A stretch of DNA of 64,000 nt from Rhodocyclaceae bacterium (GTDB lineage Bacteria > Pseudomonadota > Gammaproteobacteria > Burkholderiales > Rhodocyclaceae). Numbering within the stretch: the stretch's first letter is position 1; every line of letters starts with the position of its first letter. The stretch covers positions 82,775 through 146,774 of the forward strand of contig JAQTNK010000003.1 in NCBI GenBank assembly GCA_028713915.1, given 5' to 3'. The notes under the pieces are model-generated. The model worked only from the letters and a program-made list of their open reading frames with translations, did not search any database and had not been told where the DNA came from. Both the position numbers and the translations under genes were made by a program. Of the stretch, positions 54,209-62,445 are shown piece after piece.

Positions 54209-55558
54209 TCAGAGATACAAGGCCGCGCGGAAGCCAACGTGGTAGTAGGAGTCGCCACGCACATTGGCGAGATCGAGGGACCAAACGCCAGCGCTGGAGG
54301 GGTTGTTCCAGTAGCCGCCAGAGATCGGGCACATTTCGTTCGGCTTGTAGTCGTAGAGTGTGTCGTTACCGAAGGCGTTGGTACCACCCACCCCGCCGGA
54401 CAACGGAGCGCCGAGCCCGGTGAAATTCCAGGCGTTTCCACTGGTGGCTTCGCCGAAGACTTGCGCAGCGTTGCCGAAGGCCACGGATCGATTGGCGCCC
54501 GTCGCCCACAATGCGCCGTAGGTCGTGCCGAGGGTCGTGTACATTGCCGCGTAGCCGGTGGCGCCCCACAGGTCCGTGGCCAGCGTGTTGCCGCCGGTCA
54601 CCGATTTCATGGCGACTGCGGAATTGAGGATGTAGAGGTTGGTTCCGTCCGAAGCCAGGCCGGGTTCGATGGTGTAGAAGCCGCCATTCAAGTCGGCCAC
54701 GCCACAGTTCTGGCCGTTGTGCGTGGTGCGCGCGAACAGATTGGCGCTGCCGGTCTTCGGCGCGTTGTAGGTGCCGTTGCCATCGCCGACGTAGAGGATT
54801 GAGGCGTCCTGCGCGTCGCCCAGCGCGTTGTTGTTGCATCCCTTGGGGAAGTTGTAGGTCGCGTTGTACCAGGCGCAGTAGGTGGTGGCACTACTGGCCT
54901 GCGCATGCGCCAGGGCCAGCATGGCGAGCGCAGCGCGCTGAAAGCGCGACGAGCAGAAGAAGTTACTGCCGCGCGTCTTGGCGGCGGCGATGGCGCCATA
55001 GTAGGCATTGGCCGGCGCGCCGGTCAGGCTGGCGAAGGTGGCCGTCGACAAGCTGCCGCGCGCCGCACTGGTGATGACGTTAGCGTTCTTGATACTCGAC
55101 GCGATGCCGCCGTTGTTGCTCGTCATGTACTTGTCGTAGAAAAAGCCCTGCTGCACGGCGCCGCCGTCGTAGAAGGCGCGATGCAGGGCATAGCCGGAAG
55201 CGTTGGCGGTGGCGATGTCGGCGAAGTAGGAGAAGGGCTTGATGTCGACGATGTTGACCGCGAAGCCGTTGGCGCCCGTGCCGTACTTGTAGAAGAAGGC
55301 GGGTACCCAGACCATGACGGAACCATCGCTGTACTGGTAGTTGCCGTAGTTGTCCGAACTGGGCGACGAGTAGCCGAACATCGCACCCATGCCGGCCGGC
55401 AGCGGGCCGGGGCAGATGCCGACACCGAAGCCCTGCTGGCCGGGCGTGCCGATGGCATTGACGGCGCCAGGCGCGCCGGCGCCGATGGCGATGCCGGTGG
55501 GGAAGGAAACCGGCTGCCCATCCTTGCCGGTGATCGTGCGAACGTTGAGGTTGCTCAT
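54209..55558 (-). CDS. DGR target protein: phage tail receptor-binding protein with variable C-terminus
   Basis: 449 aa from the ATG at 55558 (MSNLNVRTITGKDGQPVSFPTG). The N-terminal part is Gly-rich and fibre-like. The C-terminal half (from about 130) looks like a C-type-lectin/formylglycine-type fold, as in other DGR targets, ending in the VR (409-446) with CPISGGYWNN and FRAALYL. Residues changed relative to TR are 416, 420, 427, 429, 431, 436 and 438-440, presumably the ligand-binding face. Its start overlaps the stop of the upstream tail-fibre gene. Confidence 0.9.
   Translation of the reverse strand: MSNLNVRTITGKDGQPVSFPTGIAIGAGAPGAVNAIGTPGQQGFGVGICPGPLPAGMGAMFGYSSPSSDNYGNYQYSDGSVMVWVPAFFYKYGTGANGFAVNIVDIKPFSYFADIATANASGYALHRAFYDGGAVQQGFFYDKYMTSNNGGIASSIKNANVITSAARGSLSTATFASLTGAPANAYYGAIAAAKTRGSNFFCSSRFQRAALAMLALAHAQASSATTYCAWYNATYNFPKGCNNNALGDAQDASILYVGDGNGTYNAPKTGSANLFARTTHNGQNCGVADLNGGFYTIEPGLASDGTNLYILNSAVAMKSVTGGNTLATDLWGATGYAAMYTTLGTTYGALWATGANRSVAFGNAAQVFGEATSGNAWNFTGLGAPLSGGVGGTNAFGNDTLYDYKPNEMCPISGGYWNNPSSAGVWSLDLANVRGDSYYHVGFRAALYL
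54223..54334 (-). repeat. DGR variable repeat (VR), 112 bp
   Basis: The last part of the target gene, aligned without gaps to the TR. Compared with TR, codons AAC became TAC (three times), GAC, GCC and CAC, AAT became GAT, TAC became TCC, and TCA became CCC. The last includes the only non-adenine change (T to C). Homology begins exactly at the ATG shared by both copies. Confidence 0.95.
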
Positions 55559-56568
55559 ATGATGCTCCATTCAGAAGAGTCGTTGAGGGTGACATTCACG
55601 CCCGTGCCGATGGTCAGCGGACCACCGGAATAGGCGCTGTAGCCGCTGGGAATCGTGACGTCGGAGGCGATGGTGGACGGGTTCATGCGGACGGCAGGGT
55701 TGAGGCTGTTGTCGGCGGCAAGGGCGGCGGTCCAGGCGGCGGCGGCAGCGGCGGCGTTTGTGGCGGCGACGTTGCTCGCTGCGATTGCCGCATCACGCAC
55801 CACTTGCGCCGCGACCAACAGGGTAGTCATGTCGCTCGTCACGACCGCCTCCGCGGTGATGACGTTGACCACGTTCGTCCCATCGCACTGCAGCACCATG
55901 CGCAGACCCTGCGGCACCGGGATGCCGTCGCCGGCTGGCGTCTTGACGGTGAGCACATAAGGCGCGCCCGTCGCCGGGTTCGTTCCCGTCGTGTTGTTGA
56001 AGACGAAGTACTGGCGCGGCGAGGCCGGCACTACGACATTGCCATCCGCCGTGCGCGTGCCGTTGTAGCTGTGGAACAGGTTGCTGGCCTCCGATGTCGT
56101 CAGAACGACATCGCTGCCGCCGGCCACGGATTTCGCCAGGGCGCCGGTCAGCACCGCCTGCATCCCTGCAGGCGTCTGCACGCTGTAGGCGTTGCCGACG
56201 GCGTCATGCACGGTGACGGTGCCGGTTCCGGAAAGCCACGCGGTCATCTCGTCGAGCGTGACGTGGTAGCTGGTCATCAGCGCGGCCAGCTGGCTCGCGA
56301 GCTGCGCCGGCAGCGTGCTGGTGAAGTTGCGCACGATGGCGTAGTCCTGGGCGCTGGCGTTGGCGCCGGCGTAGGCGTCCGTGCCGCCGAGTTCGCGCAC
56401 GGCCAGGTGCGTGTCGTCGGTGATGGCGCTGACTTCGTAAAACGCCAGATCGGGACCGACGAAGAGATCGCCGACCGAGGCCTGGGTGTTCCAGAGTGTG
56501 CCCACGCCGACGACGTTGGGGCTGCCATTGACGACGGTGACGGTGCCGGTGCGATACCAGTTGCTCAT
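55555..56568 (-). CDS. Phage tail fibre protein
   Basis: 337 aa: MSNWYRTGTVTVVNGSPNVVGVGTLW, a beta-rich start frequent in tail fibre/baseplate adaptor proteins. An Ala-rich helical stretch (VVRDAAIAASNVAATNAAAAAAAW, about 255-280) follows, then a beta-rich end. It probably links the tail tip to the DGR target. Stop and start overlap both neighbours (ATGA). Confidence 0.75.
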   Translation of the reverse strand: MSNWYRTGTVTVVNGSPNVVGVGTLWNTQASVGDLFVGPDLAFYEVSAITDDTHLAVRELGGTDAYAGANASAQDYAIVRNFTSTLPAQLASQLAALMTSYHVTLDEMTAWLSGTGTVTVHDAVGNAYSVQTPAGMQAVLTGALAKSVAGGSDVVLTTSEASNLFHSYNGTRTADGNVVVPASPRQYFVFNNTTGTNPATGAPYVLTVKTPAGDGIPVPQGLRMVLQCDGTNVVNVITAEAVVTSDMTTLLVAAQVVRDAAIAASNVAATNAAAAAAAWTAALAADNSLNPAVRMNPSTIASDVTIPSGYSAYSGGPLTIGTGVNVTLNDSSEWSII

Positions 56569-56738
56569 GCTTCTTCTCCTTCGGCGATCTTCGGAAGACC
56601 GCCGGCCATCTCGACTAGGGCGGTGTAGTCAGGGTGATCGGACGGAATAACGACGACTTCGACGCCCGCGCCATCGGCGATGATCCGATGTGCGATGAGG
56701 TCGCCGTTGATCCAGTAGGCAGAGGTGTAGTTGCTCAT
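56565..56738 (-). CDS. Small phage tail-region protein (57 aa)
   Basis: MSNYTSAYWINGDLIAHRIIADGAGVEVVVIPSDHPDY..., below the ORF-track threshold on its own. Start overlaps the stop of the tail-tip gene (ATGA) and its stop overlaps the tail-fibre start, so it is very likely translated. No family recognised. Confidence 0.65.
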   Translation of the reverse strand: MSNYTSAYWINGDLIAHRIIADGAGVEVVVIPSDHPDYTALVEMAGGLPKIAEGEEA

Positions 56739-59700
56739 GTGACCTTGTAGAGGCTCCAGTTGATGACGCAATTCGAGACCGAAACGACGTGCTTTCCCCA
56801 CAGCGACAGGCGCAGTCGAATGACCTGCGCGCCGCTCCAGACGGTGAGCGGAAGCACCGTGCAGACGATGCCCCAGTAGACGTCCGGCTGCGTGCCGGTA
56901 TTGGTGTAGACGGTGCCGCTCATGCCGGCATTGGCGAGGTAGGTGGCGTTGGCGCCCGCCCAGGCCGACAGCGGTTCCGCCGTATCGATGTCCCAGTGCG
57001 CGAGTTCGGTGTACTCGCTCGTGAAGGTGGTGTTGAAGCTTCCGGCGTTGTAGCTGCCGCTGCCCACCGCGAGCTGCCGCGACAGCACCACGCCGGTGAG
57101 CGTGGCGCTGCCGTCGGCGTTGATCGTGACGTTGCTGCCGACCTTGAGAAACGGCGCCGCCCCGGTGGCGTTGAAATCGATGTAATTGGTATTCGCCGCG
57201 TTCTGCGCGCGGCCGGCGGTGACGGTGCCGAGGTCGGCCTTGATCGCCGAGAGGTTGGTGACGGACAAGGCCTTGGCTGTGACCGATCCATCGACAATCA
57301 GATTGCCATCGAGCCCCAGCGCCGCGGCGCCGTTGATGGTGCCGAGCGTCACGATCTGCTTCGGCACGCCGGTGCCATCCGGCTGGTAGATGACAAGCTT
57401 GTCGGCGACGACGGCGAACACAGACTCGCCATCGGTGCCGGCGAGCAGCGTCAGGCCGGCGACGGCGCGCGTGCCGTCGGCCATGGTTTGCACCTGCACG
57501 CCCCACTCCGCCGAGACGCCGCCCAGCGCGTCGGCGGTGGCGATGGCTTGCGTTTTGACGGCGGCATAGTCGCCGGTATTCAGGCGCGCCGTCAGGGTGT
57601 CGATCATCGATGCTTGGGCGCCGTCGGCGGTCGCGCGGGCGGCGCTCTCCGCATCCAGCGCGGCGGCGGTCTGGCCCACTTGCGCGGCCAGGATCAGCCG
57701 TTCCGTCGCCTCGGCCGTGACGGCATCGGTGGTGGTCTTGATCGTCAGCTCGGCGCTGGCCACGCGCGCGACGGCACCCAGCGCCTGCAGGCGCCCGGCG
57801 TTGGCATCGAGCAGGGCCTGCAGCAGCCCCTCGGCGCCGGCCTGGCTGGCGGCGGACACCGCGGCCGGGTCGAGCACACCCAGGGCGCCGGCGACGGCGC
57901 TATCGACGTAGCTGCTGTCGGCCTTGAGCGAGATCTCGCCTTGCAGCTGGCTGATGTCCGTTTCGTCGGCAGTCAGGCGATCGCCGTAGGCCGTCAGCGT
58001 CTCGGTGTGGCTGACGATGCTGCCGTCCATGGCGCCGAGCTGGATCTGCACGCTGTTGAGTTGCGCTTCGACGTCGGTGGTGATGGCGGCCGTCGCCAGC
58101 AGCGTGACTTTGCCGGTGGCCGGATCGATGGTGGTGGTCGCGTCGGTAACCCACTTCTCGGTGATGGCGCGCTTCTTCAGCTCGTCGGCCTTGAGCAGCA
58201 GGTTCAATGCCGCTTCGGTGGCGGACTGCACCGCGGCGGCGGCATCAGGGATCTGCAGGATCGGCGCGGCCAGGTCGGCGGCGAGCTGCGGCACGCCGAT
58301 GCTGGCTTCCAGTTGCGCCAGGAGCGCGGAAGGATTGGCCGACGGCGCGCAGGCCACGCCGGCGGTGGCGCCGGCGGGATAGTAGTCGCTGGTGTTCTTG
58401 CTGGTGTCGGCGACGCGGCCCCAGTAGTACCAGGTCTGCGCCGGCTGCAGGCCGGTATGCTTCCACTTGGCGACGGGATCGAGCGCCGTGGTCAGCTGCG
58501 TCGCGGTGCTGCGGTTGTCGGTGGTGCTGCCCCAGATCTCGGTGTAGAAGCGGTCGGCCTGGTTCGGCGAGAAGGTCCAGGCCAGATCGTTTTCGAACAT
58601 GCCGCCCGTCGCGGTCAGCGACGCCAGGGACGCCGGCTTGTTGGCGGCGAGGGTGTAGGCGTAGGCCTCGACTTCGGCCAGCGATTCGAGGCCGTTGCCG
58701 AAGACGTTGAAGCTCGGCAGCTTGATGTAGATCGGCTTGCCCAGCCATTCGGCCGGCACGGCATAGCGGAAGATGGCGCCGTCGAGGCGCACGAACTGCG
58801 CGCCGGCGTTGTGCGCGGTGTTCGCCGTGCCCTTGACGCCGCGGCGCAGGTAGCTGCCGAGCGTGTATTTGTACTGCGCCGTCAGCGTGGCGGTCTGGTA
58901 CGACATCAGCTCGCCGTCGACCCAGCAGAGCGTCGTCAGGTTGTCGGCATCGGCCTGGCTGCCGCTGGTGAGCTGGCCGCGGCTTTGCGTGAGATCGACG
59001 GCGAGCGCGTGCGTGGTGTCGGGATCGGCGCCGGCGGCGATGCTGGCGGCGAGCACGCCCATGCGCGCCGGGTTGCTGACGACGCCGAGCTTGCGATAGG
59101 TGGCGTTGTCCTGGCTGGCCCAGACCTCGCAGCCGCCCCAATATTGGCCGCCGCACGCGGCGATCCAGACTTCGGTGTTGGGTGCCGTCAGCGAGTTCGG
59201 CGGGGTGAAGATGGCCGGCGCGCTGACCGAGCCGGGCGCGATGTTTTGCGACAGGGCGTACCCGCTGACGATCTGCGTCGTGTAGAGCGTCGCCGTCGCC
59301 GCGCCGACCGGGAATTCCTCGGCGGTGATCGCCAGGCCGCCGGTTTCGTCTTCCTCGATCTGCGTGATGCGGACGGGAAACTTGTTGAGGCCGAGATAGA
59401 CGTCGGTGATGGTGACGATGTCGCCGGGCTCAAGGCGCGCGTACTTCCAGCCGGCCGCGAATTCGTAGGTGTTGCGGATCGTCAGGTAGCGCTGCAGGAT
59501 GGTCTGCGCGACGAAGCTGGCGACGGCCGGATCGACGATCTCGTGGAACTGCACGACGTCGGCCGGGCGCAGGCCGAAGAGCTCGACGCTGGCCTGGTCC
59601 TGCACCTGGGCGATCTCGACGTTGTACTGGTTGCCGCGATTGCAGAACTCGACTTGCGCCTGGTTGAAGGCGTCCACCAGCGGCGAGCGCGTGATGACGA

Positions 59701-60589
59701 CGGGATCGCTATTGCCGGGCAGGAAGTCGTCGTCGGTGAGGTCGTAGATCGGCGTGGTGTTCGGCGTGTAGGTGGCGCCGTTGCCGGTGGCCGCCTGGTC
59801 GCCGTAGGGAATGAGCTTGAACTTGCCTTCCGACCAGACGATCTGGCTGTTGGTGAGTTGCGCCCACTCGGTGAGAATGTCCTGCGCGCCGCGCTGCTGC
59901 ACCAGCGCCGGGCTGATGAAAATGCCATTGGCGACGCAGTAGGCCGAGAACTGCGTCAGGTCGCCGATGGCCGCCGTCGGGAAGCCGACGCCGTAGGTGA
60001 TGTTGGCCAGGTAGTCGGCGATGACGTCGCGCGGGTTGGCGTCGGGAATGCCGCCCGAGAACGGCAACGGGCCTGAGGCCTCGAAGCTGTGGTTCGGCAG
60101 CCCAGCGCTGCTGTCGAGCTGATAGCTGGCGCCGGCGACGTAACCGGTCTGCGGATAGGCGACGGCCTCGTCGGGGTGGTTGGCGGACAGGTAGCCCCAG
60201 GGCGCCTGGCCGTTGCCGCCGCTGAAAAGCGACAGGCCGAGCGTGGCGAGGTCGGTCTGGTCCTTGCCCGCCCACACGGAGCCGATGGCCGAGACCGGGC
60301 CTTCGCACAGCCCCATGGCCACCGCTGCCTGGTAGGTGTAGGTGGTGTTGGTCGAGGTGACTTGGCCGCCGCCGCCGCCCTTGCCGCCGCCACCGCCGCT
60401 GCTGGTGGTCGTGGTGTGCGGCACGGCCTGGAAGTCGCCGTACCAGATGAGGTTGGCGGCGATCCGGTTCTTGCCCCACAGCAGCGGCACCGGCTGGCCA
60501 TATGCAGACGTCTGTATACGGATCGCGCCGATCATCGCGTCCGAAGTGTTGATGGCGGTGCCGCCACCGCCGCCGAACAGGCCGCCCAT
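56735..60589 (-). CDS. Phage tail tip/host-specificity protein (lambda gpJ/GTA gp15-like)
   Basis: 1284 aa from the ATG at 60589 (MGGLFGGGGGTAINTSDAMIGAIRIQTSAYGQPVPLLWGKNRI). A Gly/Lys run GGGGGKGGGGG sits near residue 75. The central tail-hub-like part (LRPADVVQFHEIVDP, ARLEPGDIVTITDVYLGLNKFPVRITQIEED) is followed by fibronectin-III-like segments (from about 790) and a long helical, coiled C-terminal stretch with beta-rich end. Forms the tail tip and contacts the cell surface. The 1395-codon track ORF starts too early. A 1095-codon antisense ORF is a shadow. Confidence 0.88.
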   Translation of the reverse strand: MGGLFGGGGGTAINTSDAMIGAIRIQTSAYGQPVPLLWGKNRIAANLIWYGDFQAVPHTTTTSSGGGGGKGGGGGQVTSTNTTYTYQAAVAMGLCEGPVSAIGSVWAGKDQTDLATLGLSLFSGGNGQAPWGYLSANHPDEAVAYPQTGYVAGASYQLDSSAGLPNHSFEASGPLPFSGGIPDANPRDVIADYLANITYGVGFPTAAIGDLTQFSAYCVANGIFISPALVQQRGAQDILTEWAQLTNSQIVWSEGKFKLIPYGDQAATGNGATYTPNTTPIYDLTDDDFLPGNSDPVVITRSPLVDAFNQAQVEFCNRGNQYNVEIAQVQDQASVELFGLRPADVVQFHEIVDPAVASFVAQTILQRYLTIRNTYEFAAGWKYARLEPGDIVTITDVYLGLNKFPVRITQIEEDETGGLAITAEEFPVGAATATLYTTQIVSGYALSQNIAPGSVSAPAIFTPPNSLTAPNTEVWIAACGGQYWGGCEVWASQDNATYRKLGVVSNPARMGVLAASIAAGADPDTTHALAVDLTQSRGQLTSGSQADADNLTTLCWVDGELMSYQTATLTAQYKYTLGSYLRRGVKGTANTAHNAGAQFVRLDGAIFRYAVPAEWLGKPIYIKLPSFNVFGNGLESLAEVEAYAYTLAANKPASLASLTATGGMFENDLAWTFSPNQADRFYTEIWGSTTDNRSTATQLTTALDPVAKWKHTGLQPAQTWYYWGRVADTSKNTSDYYPAGATAGVACAPSANPSALLAQLEASIGVPQLAADLAAPILQIPDAAAAVQSATEAALNLLLKADELKKRAITEKWVTDATTTIDPATGKVTLLATAAITTDVEAQLNSVQIQLGAMDGSIVSHTETLTAYGDRLTADETDISQLQGEISLKADSSYVDSAVAGALGVLDPAAVSAASQAGAEGLLQALLDANAGRLQALGAVARVASAELTIKTTTDAVTAEATERLILAAQVGQTAAALDAESAARATADGAQASMIDTLTARLNTGDYAAVKTQAIATADALGGVSAEWGVQVQTMADGTRAVAGLTLLAGTDGESVFAVVADKLVIYQPDGTGVPKQIVTLGTINGAAALGLDGNLIVDGSVTAKALSVTNLSAIKADLGTVTAGRAQNAANTNYIDFNATGAAPFLKVGSNVTINADGSATLTGVVLSRQLAVGSGSYNAGSFNTTFTSEYTELAHWDIDTAEPLSAWAGANATYLANAGMSGTVYTNTGTQPDVYWGIVCTVLPLTVWSGAQVIRLRLSLWGKHVVSVSNCVINWSLYKVT

Positions 60590-61017
60590 TACTCGACCCC
60601 TCGCACGCGCCAGAACTGCATGTCGCGCCCGGCCAGGCGGCCGGCGTCGAAACGGCTGCGCACGACGCCGCGTTCGGCGCGGAAGGCGTGCACGATCTCG
60701 GGCCAGGCGACGACGATGCCGGCGTGCGAGTAGCAGCGGCCGACCTTGTAGAGCACCAGGTCGCCGGGCAGCGGCGCGGCGACCGGATCGCCGTACTGCG
60801 CCACCCAGCCGAGGTAGCGCTCTTCGCTCTGGTGCAGCATCCAGTCGGCCGGATAGGGCCGCGGATCGATGGCCGGGATGAGGCCGGCGGCGTGATAGAC
60901 GCGCACCAGCAGCATGGCGCAATCGACGCCGGCGCCCTGGATGTCGGCCTCGTGGTGATAGGGCGTGCCGAGCCAGGCCAGGGCTTCGGTGACGATGCGC
61001 GCGCGGATCGTGTCCAT
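60589..61017 (-). CDS. NlpC/P60-family tail peptidase
   Basis: 142 aa with the papain-like triad: Cys in GAGVDCAMLL, His in YSHAGIVVAW, and a second His or polar residue in EIVHAF. Equivalent to GTA gp14/lambda gpK, a cell-wall-degrading tail-tip enzyme. Its stop shares a base with the tail-tip start (TAATG). Confidence 0.92.
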   Translation of the reverse strand: MDTIRARIVTEALAWLGTPYHHEADIQGAGVDCAMLLVRVYHAAGLIPAIDPRPYPADWMLHQSEERYLGWVAQYGDPVAAPLPGDLVLYKVGRCYSHAGIVVAWPEIVHAFRAERGVVRSRFDAGRLAGRDMQFWRVRGVE

Positions 61018-61018
61018 G

Positions 61019-61861
61019 TCAGTAGGCCGTTTCCGGCGCCGGCACGAACGGGTAGCCGCGGAATTTTCCGAGGTTGCCGAACTTGGCGCTGCAGGTGGCC
61101 AGCCGCTTGTCGCAGCCGGGATAGACGACGACGGTATCGCCCGCCGCCGGCGCGACGACGATCGGCCGGCTTGGGGTCAGCACGCCGCCGGCGTGCGTCT
61201 TGACGGTGTAGCTGGCGCCGACATTCTGGCCGCTGGTGAAGAGCACGGTGCCGAGCGCGAAATAGCCGTCCGCTTGCGCCAGGCCGGTATGCAGCGCGGT
61301 GGCCGTCGAGCCGCTCTGCAGCGTGGCGGCGACGCCGAGCGCCGCCTTGTTGAGGCCGCAGCCGGCGTCGTAGAGCGTGTGCAGGCAGCCAGGCTGGTAG
61401 AGGTTGCGCGGCATCTGGATGTTGAGCCGGTTGAGCAGGCTCTTGACCTTGATCTGCGCTTCGCTGCGGCCGAACTTGATGTCGGCGACATCGCCGTAGA
61501 ACTGGATCAGCGTGCCGGTGACAGGCGATTGCCAATCGGGCAGGAAGGCGCGCTCAAGCTGCAGCACGGCGCCATCGAGCGAGCCGACGCCGATGCCGCC
61601 GACGAAGGTGAGGCCCTGCGCGTCGGTGGCATTGCCGTAGATCGAGACGTCGAGCTCGTCGACCTCGACGCCAACGATGGTCTTGGTCTTGCCGCGCTTG
61701 ATGCGCGTCGCCGGAAACGCGTGGCCCGACCAGGTCAGGTCGATGTCGGCGCTGCCGACGCGGAAGACGGCGCCGCTCGATAGCGTGAAGGTGTAGAGGT
61801 CGGCCATGACGAAGAGGCCGCTGTTGAGCAAGGCGTCGAGCTGGGGCGTGGCGGATTTCAT
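61019..61861 (-). CDS. DUF2163/BR0599-family tail protein (GTA gp13/lambda gpL-like)
   Basis: 280 aa. The N-terminal DUF2163 part (TFTLSSGAVFRVGSADIDLTWSG) and the cysteine-bearing C-terminal BR0599 part (QPGCLHTLYDAGCGLNK, PGCDKRLATCSAKFGNLGKFRGYPFVP) are both clear. In lambda gpL and GTA gp13 these cysteines bind an Fe-S cluster. Distal tail hub component. Confidence 0.9.
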   Translation of the reverse strand: MKSATPQLDALLNSGLFVMADLYTFTLSSGAVFRVGSADIDLTWSGHAFPATRIKRGKTKTIVGVEVDELDVSIYGNATDAQGLTFVGGIGVGSLDGAVLQLERAFLPDWQSPVTGTLIQFYGDVADIKFGRSEAQIKVKSLLNRLNIQMPRNLYQPGCLHTLYDAGCGLNKAALGVAATLQSGSTATALHTGLAQADGYFALGTVLFTSGQNVGASYTVKTHAGGVLTPSRPIVVAPAAGDTVVVYPGCDKRLATCSAKFGNLGKFRGYPFVPAPETAY

Positions 61862-62445
61862 TTAACGCTCGCGATTTCCAGCTTCTTCAGCGCCCACAAC
61901 TGGTAGAGGAAGTTCTCGAACTCGGCGAGATCCTTCTCGAAGTGCACGCGGAAGTAGAAGTTGCCCGACCAGGTCAGCGCTGCGCCATTGGCTGGCGCCG
62001 TGTTGAAGGTGACGACGCCGCCGGTGCCGAGCGAAAAGGCGCTGGTCGCGACGCCGTTGACGAAGAGCTGGGGCGCGCCGTTGAGCTCTTTGACGGGCTC
62101 GACGAAGCCGGCCATCTGGCGCACCAGCTGGAAGCTCTTGGTGGCGCCGTCGCCGGTGCCGAGGGGCTGAGCGGTGACGGCGTTGTCGGTCGGATCGTTG
62201 AACAGGAAGGTGTCGAACGAGCCCTGGCGCGCGCAGAAGAAACCCATCAGGGTCTGCAGCTCGGTATTGACGGCGTCGGCCCGCAGGACTTCGTAGGTCA
62301 GCGCGAAATGCCAAATGGGATAGCTCCAGTTGGGCAGTCGCAATTCCTTGCCCGACACGGAACGCTGCGCGGAGGTGCTCCATTCGGGCGTCTTGAGGAC
62401 GCTCCAGGCGAGGCCAGGCAGCGAGGGGAGCAAGAGGTCGCTCAT
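61858..62445 (-). CDS. DUF2460 family tail protein (GTA gp12-like)
   Basis: 195 aa with the family marks LPGLAWSVLKTPEWSTSAQRSVSGKELRLPNWSYPIWHFALTYEVLR, GFFCARQGSFDTFLFNDPTDN and the C-terminal NFYFRVHFEKDLAEFENFLYQLWALKKLE. Distal tail protein at the tube end. Its ATG shares a base with the tape-measure stop. Confidence 0.9.
   Translation of the reverse strand: MSDLLLPSLPGLAWSVLKTPEWSTSAQRSVSGKELRLPNWSYPIWHFALTYEVLRADAVNTELQTLMGFFCARQGSFDTFLFNDPTDNAVTAQPLGTGDGATKSFQLVRQMAGFVEPVKELNGAPQLFVNGVATSAFSLGTGGVVTFNTAPANGAALTWSGNFYFRVHFEKDLAEFENFLYQLWALKKLEIASVK

Noticed and set aside
54175-54441. 88-codon minus ORF across VR
   Set aside because: Out of frame with the target gene and Avd, and Thr/Ser/Pro-rich without motif.
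56789-60076. 1095-codon plus-strand ORF opposite the tail-tip gene
   Set aside because: Antisense shadow: low-complexity Arg/Gly/Asp/Val composition and no domain, while the minus frame has clear tail motifs.
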